Position numbers and translations under genes: made by a program. Shown here one piece after another: positions 23,157-33,000 of a stretch of 64,000 nt of DNA (positions are counted from its first letter, which is position 1; the number at the start of each line of letters is the position of its first letter). The notes under the pieces were generated by a model. The model was given only the letters and a program-made list of their open reading frames with translations, was not told where the DNA came from and ran no database searches. This DNA is from Eupeodes corollae (lineage: Eukaryota > Arthropoda > Insecta > Diptera > Syrphidae): the NCBI RefSeq assembly GCF_945859685.1, contig NC_079147.1, forward strand, positions 194,415,174-194,479,173, read 5' to 3'.

Positions 23157-23690
23157 CAAATCATTAAATGATAAAACTTTATTATCAAAATGAGTCTTCG
23201 TTACCCAAACGTTACGCACATTGTTCCCATTTTACAATAGACGTGGTGGCCTTTACAGTCGACTCTTCAACGTTTGGTAGCCAAATTTGAGACGATCGGT
23301 TCTTATGGCCCAAAATGAACAATATGGACTTAGACGACATGTGGTACTAGCATAGCAAAAGCCACAATTGACATTTTGCATGAACGATGGGAGTAAAGTT
23401 ATCTCTCGCAGGACTGATGTGAATTGGCTACCAAGGTCATTCGATTTGACCCCGCTAGACTTTTTTACGTGGGATGTCTTGAAGCAGTAGCAAATAAACC
23501 ACTCATCATTCAAATTCAGCCGGATCTATGCGGAAGAGTCATTAAACATTGGAACACTCGGATCCGTGCCACCTTAAGAAGCAGAGGCGGGCATTGCATA
23601 TGGTGTCATATTCTACACTTAATGGCATACATGCGTCTTTCAAATAAAAAATAATTTTGTTAATACCTCACACACAGCTTCTTTTGTTTT
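23157..23690 (+). mobile_element. Internally deleted mariner-type transposon (same subfamily as 61700-62640)
   Basis: The start reads 'MSLRYPNV' followed by 'STLQRLVAKFE', matching the start of the relic on the minus strand at 62530. The end reads 'RFDPARLFYV' in one frame and 'CDLTPLDFFTWDVLKQ' in another (about 23437-23485). A 3' part follows whose DNA matches the reverse complement of 61900-61740 (for example AAATTCAGCCGGATCTATGC). The central transposase, including the first two catalytic aspartates, is missing. Plus-strand open frame 23424-23654 is out of frame with the true transposase. Confidence 0.75.
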
Positions 23691-24519
23691 ATTTGAACAT
23701 CTACCCGCTCTTATTAAAGAACCCTTAAGATCATAAGCAACCAACACCAATTATTGTGTACCACAAATGTACAAAAGGCATCAAATTAAATTAAACAAAT
23801 ACGTATTTTTATAAATCATTGCCACCTTGTATCTTAATAAATTTTCTATCAAAGAAAACATTTAACAAAAAAAATACAAAAACGTAAATTATACAAATTC
23901 AAGTCGATGCCCTCAATTGACATTCATAAGTATCCTTTTCCGTCAAATTTCTTCCTTCTGGCTCAACCATTTTCATTAAATACATTTATTATAAAAAAAT
24001 AAACAAAAAATTACAAATAAAAAGATACTCAAAGAAAACATATTAAAATTTTTCTTACAACAAACAGCAAAAGAAGAAAACAAAGAAAGTATCTTTTAAG
24101 GCATTCGTTTGGAATAATTTTATGTCATTCATCGCTAAAAGCTTTTTTCCGAGCCAATAAATCCTCCGAATTTCTTCTTTCGAACCAAAATACTTCCTTT
24201 TTATCTGCTATCGAGATATACAATAATAACATGTCAATAATACAAAATGAAAACGAGGCAAAATATTTTACATTGACCTTCGATTTTGTATGACTTTACA
24301 ACAACAACAAAAAGATACAATAAAAGAAATCAAATCTCAATTTATTTTATATCATTTTCTTCAAAAAATAAAAATAATCATTGACTGTGTGAATATTTTA
24401 ATTTGAGAAGTTTGATATTTTTTGGGTTGTTAAAATTTTATTAAATAAATATTTTTGATATTTTATTTATATTTGAATTTCTATGTTTTTCTTAAAAATT
24501 TTTGTTTTTCTTATTGCAG
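23691..24519 (+). other. End of first visible receptor intron
   Basis: AT-rich sequence with no repeat recognised, ending in the acceptor tract TTTTTCTTATTGCAG before the exon at 24520. Confidence 0.7.
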
Positions 24520-24679
24520 TTGGGTATTTGGTGAATTCCTCTGCAGGATGTATCAATTTGTCCATTCGCTGAGCTATACTGCATCAATATTTATTCTGGT
24601 TGTAATTTGCATGGAGAGATATTTTGCAATTGTTCATCCGATTACGTGCAAACAGATATTAACTGCTGCCAGACTAAGG
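24520..24679 (+). CDS. TrissinR: Trissin receptor-like GPCR, exon with ECL1, TM3 and ICL2
   Basis: This 160-bp internal exon starts after TTGCAG, and its first base completes the Ser codon begun at 14469. It reads WVFGEFLCRMYQFVHSLSY, then TASIFILVVICMERYFAIVH and PITCKQILTAARLR. The Cys in 'EFLCRM' is the conserved TM3 Cys3.25 that forms the extracellular disulphide with ECL2. 'MERYFAI' is the DRY-type motif at the cytoplasmic end of TM3, here with Glu in place of Asp. The donor is AGG|GTGAGT at 24680, so the exon ends on a whole codon (phase 0). That matches the phase-0 start of the exon at 55472. The open reading past 24679 is intron. A TrissinR orthologue is the best fit. Confidence 0.88.
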
Positions 24680-25414
24680 GTGAGTAGACGAGCATGTTTT
24701 TATATATTTTTTGGAATTTTTTTCGAAAACAATAATAAAAACGAAATCTGTTTATTTTTATCTTTTATCTATCTTTATCCATGAATAAATAAATATTATA
24801 AAATGTTTACATGCAATTTGGTTGTAAACATTTTTATTGGTCTATAGATAGGTACTTTTACACGCAGAGAAAAGTATTTGGCAAATCTAATGTAACATAG
24901 TTTTTGAAAGGTGTGGAAATGGTGTTGGACTTTTTTAGCGGTTTCGGTCGGATCACGGTCTTGAACAATAAAAGTCAATGTTTGGATTTTAATGTAAAAT
25001 TTATACAAACCAAATGGGTTATAAACATTAAGACTTCAGCTAAATGTACCTTTTTTGCGGTTTAAGGATCGATTGCATTTAATGAGGTTTATTTTTACGA
25101 CCATACTTAATATGGTTTTAAAAAGAATTGTTGTATTAAAACTAAACGATTGCAGAAAATGTTTGGTTTCTAATAAAAAACAGATGTTTTTAAATCAAAT
25201 TTCTTTGTTTTTCTTTAATCTTTTAAGAGTAGATTCTGCTTTCAGATTTGATGATAATTAATAGAACAAGACTAGTGCCATAGTTCGATCTGCTTAAAAT
25301 AGTTCTAAGGAGTTAATTTCTTCATAAGCTAGTCTGACTCAGATTGAAATATAATCGACAAAGAATAAATGAACATTCAATACACCACCTATGAAGTAGA
25401 ACTGCAAATACTCT
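24680..25414 (+). other. Start of second visible receptor intron
   Basis: Donor GTGAGT at 24680. The intron runs to 55471 (30,792 bp) and contains all elements listed between these positions. This first part has no recognisable feature. Confidence 0.7.
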
Positions 25415-26060
25415 CTGTGATTAGAAAGAGTTGGTAGACCTATCTCTATGTAGATATAGGTAATAAAAGTCTATCAGACCTGGATAAAACACAGAACAAA
25501 CAACGCTAGCATATTCGAGAATTGACCTTACAAAGAAAGCATATAGAATTCTAATTGAACTAAATATGGATGAAGAAACTTTCGGGAAAATCTTTTGGCC
25601 GAACAAAGTCTTTTGTTAGCGATTTTTATAATAAAATAATTGTGATTAGTTAACGATCATTTTGAGTCTAGTACAACATTAAGGTCAGGAAAGTTTGATT
25701 CTCTATTCTAACGAACTTAACATACAGTCAAAATTTATTATATAACGTTTGCGTGTAAAACACATTGATTTAGATTTGTCATATTTAAAATATAGGGATT
25801 TTCATTGCACCATTCCCAAAAATGATTTCCTTGATGGAGGTATTAATCTTTACATCATCTGCAAAAATAAGCGGTAAGGAGATATTTCAAACAGAAAGCA
25901 AATAACTAATAAATAAAATAAACAGCAGTGGACCAAGAAGACTCCCCTGAGGTACAATACAAATTTAAATGGACATAAGAGCTTACTCCTGAACATGACT
26001 CTATGATATCTATCTTTAAGATATGACAAGGCCCACATTTCTAAACGGTAGTAAAGTCTA
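25415..26060 (-). mobile_element. Decayed jockey-type LINE fragment
   Basis: Minus-strand frames read 'LSYLKDRYHRVMFRSK', then degraded PQGS/GPLLF sequence and an IFADDVKI-like block (about 25870-25845). The 'YAFFVRSILEYASVVCS' block near 25540 corresponds to the 'VRPILEYASVVW' motif downstream of the RT core. Frameshifts separate the blocks. Confidence 0.65.
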
Positions 26061-26074
26061 AATTAAATTTATTT

Positions 26075-26430
26075 ATTAAGAAGAATTTTGGATTTAGTTT
26101 GTCAAAATCAAAAGTCTTCAAATACATTAACGCAAACGAGTGACATCTTCATATCTCAAAGGAAGACTGTATTGTATTGTTTTTAAAGGAGAATCTTCTA
26201 AATATTTTTTTTAGTAAATTCTGGTGTGCCACAAAGAAGCCATCTGAGTCCTTTTTTATTTGTGTTATTTATTAATGATCTTCCATCTTTCTCTTATTTA
26301 TGCTGATTACGTGATAATATTTCGAAAAATGAATTTAAAATCTGATAGTGATACTTTAAGACCTTCAATTTGTAAAAGAATTTGAAATCCAGAATTTTAT
26401 AACATATCAATTTTGAATACTGCCTAAAAC
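26075..26430 (+). mobile_element. Decayed jockey-type LINE fragment
   Basis: Forward frames read 'VNSGVPQRSHLSPFLFVLF' and INDLPS (about 26217-26290), the G/PQGS RT block. A frameshifted YADDVIIF-like block (about 26298-26325) follows. Its orientation is opposite to the neighbouring fragment at 25415-26060, so these are separate insertions. Confidence 0.65.
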
Positions 26431-26756
26431 GAGCCTTCCTCAACTATTTATTTGTTTATGACACTATTTTAAGACATAGACTTTCCAAGAGATCTAATAA
26501 ATTTGCCAAAAAAGTAATTTTTAATTGTATGGTTAACATTTTATAGTTTCTTTCACACAATTTTTTACAAAATTGGTTAGGGATCTGAAAAATGATTTCA
26601 ATGAATGAAAAATAAAAATTCAAGTGACATTAAATTTTCTTTTGAATTAATTTTGTGGTTTTAATAAAAGAAAACGTGGCACGAGATGGTTTCAAATGCA
26701 TACAATTTCGGATATCAATGTCTTTGAAATAAATTATGTTTTTATTTGAGATTTTT

Positions 26757-27200
26757 AAAAACAGGCTGTTATCCGACCAGCACTGAAAACTTCCCTTTCT
26801 TTCCCTTCTGTCGATTTTTCTTAGACTTTAATAAAATATTGATAACGTATGCAATACAACAATTTGAAGTCAATAACTTTCTTTATTATCATAATACTTG
26901 AGTCGAAAACCTTTTATTATCAGTTGTTGTTTTTGTAGGTTTTCCTAAAAAGAGTTTTCAATTGAATTGTTCTATAAAAACTATTTAAAATTAGAAATAA
27001 CATTTTGCATGTCCATGTCCTCAACATTTTTAGACAAAAGGATTTATTTGACAGGTTTTATTTCTAATGAACATTATTTTAAGTTAATAACAGAATTTTT
27101 CATAGAATTAAATCATTTCGAAGTCAATATATTCATCTATTCTCTAGATATTGGAACATCAGATTTTACCAATTTTGCATAACAATTCAATTTTTCTAAA
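26757..27200 (+). repeat. AT-rich ~1-kb repeat family, copy 3 (truncated)
   Basis: The head 'AACAGGCTGTTATCCGACCA', 'GAAAACTTCCCTTTC' and 'TCTGTCGATTTTTCTTAGAC' matches the head of copy 2 with substitutions. The body carries 'TTGAAGTCAATA' and 'GATTTTACCAATTTTGCATA' words. The ACGT-rich tract and tail are absent. Confidence 0.55.
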
Positions 27201-27689
27201 AATGTTACAAACACGCACTTTTAAAAAAAAATTATATTCATAATCACTTACATCAAATTATTCCAAAGTTTCATTCAAATATGTTCAAAAATAAAGATAT
27301 TAAGTCCAAATAAAAGTTAACATATGTTAACAAAGGTTAAACATATTCTGGCTTGCCTTTTCCGAAATTAAAAGTTCCAAAACTTGTTCCCAATTGTTCC
27401 GGGGTTCTTTCTAAATTGTTTCAAGGTTTCGTTTCTAGAATCTTTGCAAAATTTGCCCATATCTTTTAAAATTTTGATCATAGAGGTCCAAAAATTTGGA
27501 ACAATGTTCAGAAAAACTATAACAACCTTGAACAATTTTCAAAAAAACGATTTTCGGAAAAGGGGGGTCAAAAACAGCTTTTAGGGTCTAAAACACCCAT
27601 TTTTGGGTATTTTCAAAAAAACTTATAAAAAAAGCTTAACAAACCGGGAACAACCTAGAACAACTTTCCAAAATTAGAAAACCAAAAAA
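27201..27689 (+). other. Receptor intron, nothing recognised
   Basis: AT-rich sequence. A 66-codon frame at 27384-27584 has no motif. Confidence 0.4.
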
Positions 27690-28862
27690 AAATTGGGCTA
27701 ACTTCACGCACTCATCTTCTCCGCCAGATGTTTCTTTGCCTGTCGACATAAAGCGGACCACAGATCGTACGCAGAACCTTCCTCTCGTACATACCAAGAG
27801 ATCCTTCATCTGCCTGGTATAGGGTTCATGCTTCTGCACCATGCAGCAAGAGTGGGATGATGTAGGTTCTGTACAGTGTCTCTTTGGTTCTTCGCAATAG
27901 GGCCTTATTCCTCAACTGCTTGCTTGGGCCAAAGAAACAGCAATTAGCAAGGGTAATTCTACGTTTGATATCCGCGCTAATGTCGTTTGCAGAATTAACA
28001 GCAGTGCCTAGGTAAACTAAATTAGTCTTCCACCTCGTTTTGACCAATTCTACGGTGTGAACCGACTCTATTTGACGTAAATAAATACTTCGTTTTGTCC
28101 TCGTTAATGTCAAGGCCCATTTTTTTCACCTCAGACTTAATATTAGAGAAGACACCTTTCTCTGCTCGTTTGGTTCTTGCCATAATGTCGATGTCATTTG
28201 CATATCGAAGATATTGTGTGGATTTTTGAAAGATGGTTCCACTTCTATTGGTGTTGCGCATAACACTTTCAAGCACAATATAGAAGCAGCTACATGACAG
28301 CGCATCGCCTTGTCGAAGAACTCTGGTAGTTTTGAAATTTTCTGTTGAGTCTGTTCGAATTTTGACGCAACAACAAGCATTTTCCAACGTCATCCTGATA
28401 TCAGTCGTATCAGTTTGGTATGGATACCAAAACTCAACATGGCACCATATAGTTCGATCCTGTCTAAACTGTACTAAGCTGCTTTAAAATCGATGAATAG
28501 ATGGTGTTATGTTCTTGGGTCTTTTCAAAAATATGGTGTAGAGTGAAAATGTGGTCGATGGTAGATTTTCCAGGTCTGAATCCACACTGGTAAGGGCCAA
28601 TTAGTTCGTCAGTGAATGGCTTCAGTCGTTCACACAATACGTTTGACAAGATCTTGTATGCGATGTTTAAATGGCGATCACCTTTTCTATGGATCGGGCG
28701 GATGGTGCTTACGTTTCATTCGTCGGTCATGCTTTCTTCCGACCAAATTTTAGTAACTAGCTGGTGCATGCTCCTTACCAGATCTGATCCAGCGCACTTC
28801 AGAAGCTCCACCTGCAGACCGTCATCATAGGCCGCTAAGTGGATGTGTCCAAAAATGCATTA
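27690..28862 (-). mobile_element. RTE-type LINE relic, RT domain and C-terminal part
   Basis: Minus-strand frames read, in order, 'DDGLQVELLKCAGSDLVR' (from about 28830), 'LIGPYQCGFRPGKSTIDHIF' (28603-28546), 'VLRQGDALSCSCFYIVLES' (about 28320-28265), 'LRYANDIDIMARTKRAEKG' (about 28213-28157, the YADDID box with Asp to Asn) and 'LVYLGTAVNSANDISADIKR' (about 28019-27961). These are the blocks of RTE-type reverse transcriptases in insects. Frameshifts, stops and the YAND change make it inactive. It is 5'-truncated near 28862. The gypsy element is inserted just beyond it. Confidence 0.8.
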
Positions 28863-28923
28863 TTTGTTAGAAATTCCTGCTCTGTTTACATTTACCCCAA
28901 CTGACCCTGATAAAAGTTTCATA

Positions 28924-28927
28924 TACA
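28924..28927. repeat. Target-site duplication, left (TACA)
   Basis: TACA immediately before the 5' LTR is repeated immediately after the 3' LTR at 34778-34781. A 4-bp duplication is normal for Ty3/gypsy elements. Confidence 0.85.
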
Positions 28928-29142
28928 TGTGGGATCCATGGCCCATGGCCATCTACAGTATAAGATAGACCGTCGTCACCATCATCAGAATATTACATTG
29001 TGCAAGCATCAACACATTCCTCCACCGATATGAGATGCAACAAGAGCCGACACTATAAAGTGACGACGACAGCAGCCGTCGCGACAACGACGACGACAGC
29101 AACCATAAACCAGCCATGAATCATGCACGCTGAAAGATGACC

Positions 29143-29150
29143 TATTTAAA
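29143..29150 (+). promoter_or_regulatory. TATA-like box of the 5' LTR
   Basis: TATTTAAA lies about 30 bp upstream of the first ATG of the LTR reading frame at 29173. If used as a TATA box, the transcript would begin close to that ATG. The same site is at 34430-34437 in the 3' LTR. Confidence 0.4.
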
Positions 29151-29172
29151 TGTGGTTAAATAGCCAGCCACG

Positions 29173-29388
29173 ATGAGAAGAATGTGTAAAGACAAACAAA
29201 CAATGCCAAGACGAATTATAAAGATACTACTCATTATCGGAGGGATAGCAGGGGCAGGGTGGTTGCTGAGCTGGGCTAGCAGGGCGCTAGCCTGGTATAG
29301 GTTGCTAAGGAGGTTGGCGATTTGGAACTTGCAGGGACAGTCCGGCACATACACTCGAGGAGTAACAACGACGACGGCGACGGTCTGA
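29173..29388 (+). CDS. LTR-encoded 71-codon reading frame (5' LTR copy), hypothetical
   Basis: The frame starts MRRMCKDKQTMPRRIIKI, continues with the hydrophobic 'ILLIIGGIAGAGWLLSW' and ends in a Thr-rich tail (GVTTTTATV). It combines a basic N-terminus, one candidate membrane segment at about residues 16-42 and a short Arg-containing tail. An identical frame is in the 3' LTR (34460-34675). A 70-codon frame on the opposite strand covers the same DNA, so low stop density in this GC-richer segment could explain both by chance. I know of no homologous protein. Function, if any, is unknown. Confidence 0.25.
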   Translation: MRRMCKDKQTMPRRIIKILLIIGGIAGAGWLLSWASRALAWYRLLRRLAIWNLQGQSGTYTRGVTTTTATV

Positions 29389-29492
29389 TAAGTAGAAACT
29401 TGCAGTAATCAGTAATCATTTTATAACGTTGTTTTGATTTTATTAAAAATCGTTAAATTATTTATTGTGTTTTTTCATTACCATCCTACATT

Positions 29493-29510
29493 TGGGGGCT
29501 CAACCGGGAT
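29493..29510 (+). promoter_or_regulatory. Primer binding site (proline-tRNA-like)
   Basis: TGGGGGCTCAACCGGGAT starts two bases after the 5' LTR. It differs at two positions (AA for GT) from the tRNA-Pro-complementary site used by many retroelements (TGGGGGCTCGTCCGGGAT). First-strand cDNA synthesis would be primed here. A different tRNA primer remains possible because of the two differences. Confidence 0.75.
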
Positions 29511-30080
29511 CGATCGAAAAATGAGCATAGATCCCAAAGTTAAGAGTTGTTAATAATTTTTTTTTTGAGTGTTAAGATGTTAAGATTCGCTAAGAAGGAA
29601 AAGAGTGAGAAAAATTCGATAACAAGAATTGAAAGTTAAGAAGGAAAAGAGTGATGAAAAAAAAAGTTATTGATGTGAAGATTTGATAAGAAGGAAAAGA
29701 AGGAAAAGAGTGAAACAAGATTCAATAACAAGAATTGAATGTTAAGAAGAAAAAGAGTGAAGAAAGACGTAAAAAAAAAAGAAAAGATGAATGTTAAGAT
29801 TTGAAAAGAAAAAATTGTTTAGAAAGAATCTAACGCAAAAAAAAAGTTGAAGAAATATTATGTGGTAAAAATCGAACGTTAAGAGAAGAAAGAACAGTGG
29901 TAAGACTTGTAAGACTTGGTAAGAAAACCTAAAGAAACTGTGGTAAGATTTTGTGGGTAAAGAATTTGCGAAAAAAAAACACTTGCAAAAGAAAAAAATA
30001 GAGAGAAGTGGGGTACAGAATTAAGAGAGGTTTGGAACGGGAAGTAGGTTGAGAAGATAAATTTCGGGTAAAGAGTATGG
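29511..30080 (+). other. Purine-rich gypsy leader with repeated GAAGGAAAAGAGTGA motif
   Basis: About 570 bases, almost pyrimidine-poor, with recurring 'AAGAAGGAAAAGAGTGA' and 'ATAACAAGAATTGAA' words (for example about 29595-29655, 29685-29760). There is a short upstream frame ATG AGC ATA GAT CCC... (from 29521), and a minimal frame ATG GAT GGA TGA (30077-30088) overlaps the gag-pol start at 30081. Confidence 0.75.
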
Positions 30081-33000
30081 ATGGATGAACTAACTAAATC
30101 ACTTACAACACGAGAGCTACAGGCATTCTTGAAACAGAAAAATTTATCATACTACTACCGCCTAAAAACTGACCTGGTAGATAGGATAAGGGGAACATTC
30201 GATAACATAACCGAAAGTGAGATAAGGGAAGTGATAGGGAAGGGTAAAGATTTCGACTTAGAAAAAGACGAAGAAAAAATACCAGAAACAGATCGAGAGG
30301 AAGAAGATATCGAAGATAGGATGCCTAACGAAAGTACCAATAATTTTGTGTTTAGAGATGTTGAGGACTCCCTGGAACATTTCTCAGGAGAAGCCGGGAA
30401 AAATCTAACGGTATGGTTAAAAGATTTCGAGGATATTGCCACCGTATGTCAGTGGAACGATATCCAAAAGTTCTTGTACACAAAGCGGCTGTTGAGAGGG
30501 GCAGCCAGGCTCGCCGTCGAGGCCAGGACGGGCCTATCGAGTTATGCAGCTCTGAAGAATGTACTTGAAACAGAGTTTCAAAAAACGAAAACCACCATCG
30601 AGGTGCACAGGGCGCTCGAAGCGCGGAAAAAGAAGACTACAGAGAGTCTGTTAGAGTATCTTTACTCCATGCAACAGCTGGCAAATGAAGGGAAAATTGA
30701 TGAAGAATCACTAGTAGAATATATTCGAAATGGGATCCCAGATTCCATACACAACAAGATGATCTTATACGAAGCTACCTCCCTAGAAGATCTGAAAAAG
30801 AAGATGGAGTCCTACAGACAAATGAAAAAATTCATGCCAACGCAGCAGGGGTTCAACAAGAACGGCAGTAACACCAGTAAACCATCAACGACGATAGTGA
30901 AGGGGGGGCAAACTGGTCAGTCACTACAAGCAAAACGGTGCCACAACTGCGGGTCAAAGTCACATCTAGGTGCGAGTTGTCCTGATAAGGGGAAGGGAAC
31001 ACGGTGTTTCAAATGTAACCAATTTGGGCACATATCACCGGATTGCCCGGTGAAGAATGAAACACCTTCAACTTCAAGAGGGATTAGCCATGTGCATCGC
31101 ATTGAATCAGACGAGCGTCACATTCCAATAAGCGTGGAAGGCAAGACATATTATGCTTTCGTGGACAACGGAAGCGACGTCTCGATAATCCACAAGTCAT
31201 TCCAAGAAAAGATAAGCGCGGCAGAACCTCGGTTACCGGGAATGATGTTGAAAGGATTTGGAGACAGCCCTCGAAAAACTCTGGGTTCGTGTGTGTTAGA
31301 AATACAGATTGGGGCAGAAAAATATGCGAATCGTTTTCAGGTCGTACCGGATCAGTGGATTCCAGATCAAATATTGTTAGGAAGAGATTTTCTAAGAAAC
31401 GTAGAGATAGTTATTAGTGGCGGGAAAATCAAAGTAGTCAAGAGTATAGAGGAAGGGAAAAGTATAAAGGAAGAATACAATCTTGAGGAGAACGACATCT
31501 TTCAAATTGAATGGTGCCCGGAGAAAGACAGTGAGGCAAAGTGGAAAGTAGGGAATGAAGAGTACCGAAAGGCAGTGAATGAAATCGTAGATGCGTATAG
31601 ACCAAATAGGCTAGCCAAATCATGCATTGAGATGAATATAGTATTGACAGATGATATCCCAGTTTTTCGCAAAGCACGCAGACTAGCAATTCCAGAAAGA
31701 GACGCAGTGAATAGGCAAGTAAAAGAGTGGTTAGATGAAGGAGTCGTGGTACCAAGTCGGTCAGAATATGCCAGCCCTATAGTTCTGGTGAAAAAGAAGG
31801 ACGGGAAGTATAGACTATGTATTGATTACAGAGAATTAAACAAAAAAATGATTAAAGACAGATTCCCGATGACGGTCATGGAAGAAGTTTTCGAACCTCT
31901 TCACGATGCAAACGTATTTATTACGCTAGATCTAAAGGATGGATTTTTCCATGTAGATGTTGAAAAGAGCAGCAGAAGATATACAGCATTCGTAACACCG
32001 GATGGGCAGTATGAATTCCTCAAGGTACCTTTTGGGCTATGTAACTCGCCAGCCGCATTCCAGAGGTTCATCAACCAAATTTTTCGGGATGTAGTACTAC
32101 AGAAGTATCTATTAGTATACGTAGATGATATAATTATATTTGCGAAGAGTGAAGATGAGGCGTTGGAGAAACTGAAGATGGTGTTAAGAGTAGCGGAGGA
32201 GTACGGATTGAAAATAAAATGGGAAAAGTGTAATTTCCTGTCACGATCAGTAGAGTTTCTAGGTCACGTTATAGGTAACGGAAGTATAAAACCATCAGAG
32301 GAAAAAGTAAGAGCAGTGCAGAGATTTCCAGTACCGAGCAACGTGAAGCAGATACAAAGTTTTTTAGGGCTGACTGGGTTCTTTAGGAAATTCGTGTTGA
32401 ATTACTCCAAGATAGCGAAACCTTTGTCAGATCTCTTAAGAAAAGAAAATAGATTTGTGATGGGTGAAAAGGAAATGATTGCATTTAATGAATTAAAATC
32501 TTGTCTTTGCAGTGAGCCAGTTTTAAAACTGTTTAACCCAAGTCTGTCCACAGAACTACATACAGATGCCAGTATAGAGGGATATGGAGGGGTGCTGATG
32601 CAGAAACATGATGATGGACATTTCCACCCAACATTTTTTCTTAGTTTCAAGACTAGTCGTTCTGAGAGAAAATTTACGAGCTACGAACTCGAGGTACTGG
32701 CAATAATGAAGTGTCTGGCCAAACTGAGGGTGTACCTCCTAGGAATGGAATTCACGATAATTACGGACTGCAAAGCATTCGAGGCTACGATGAAGAAGAG
32801 GGACTTATGCCCGCGGGTAGCAAGATGGGCGATCATGCTACAAGAATACACCATGAAAGTTATACACCGAGCGGGAACTTCAATGAGACACGTCGATGCG
32901 CTTAGTAGATATCCTGTGACGATGAGGATAGAGGATGGCCTCATACACCGGATAAAAGCCGCGCAAGGTAAAGACGAGTTTTGCCAACTAATTCTTGATA

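Larger units (their letters stand above)
28928..29490 (+). repeat. 5' LTR
   Basis: It begins TGTGGGATCCATGGCC and ends TACCATCCTACA. It contains a TATA-like TATTTAAA (29143-29150), a 71-codon frame (29173-29388) and an ATTAAA polyadenylation-type hexamer (29442-29447). A GAC-rich segment (about 29060-29105: 'GTGACGACGACAGCAGCC') precedes the TATA-like box. Confidence 0.95.
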
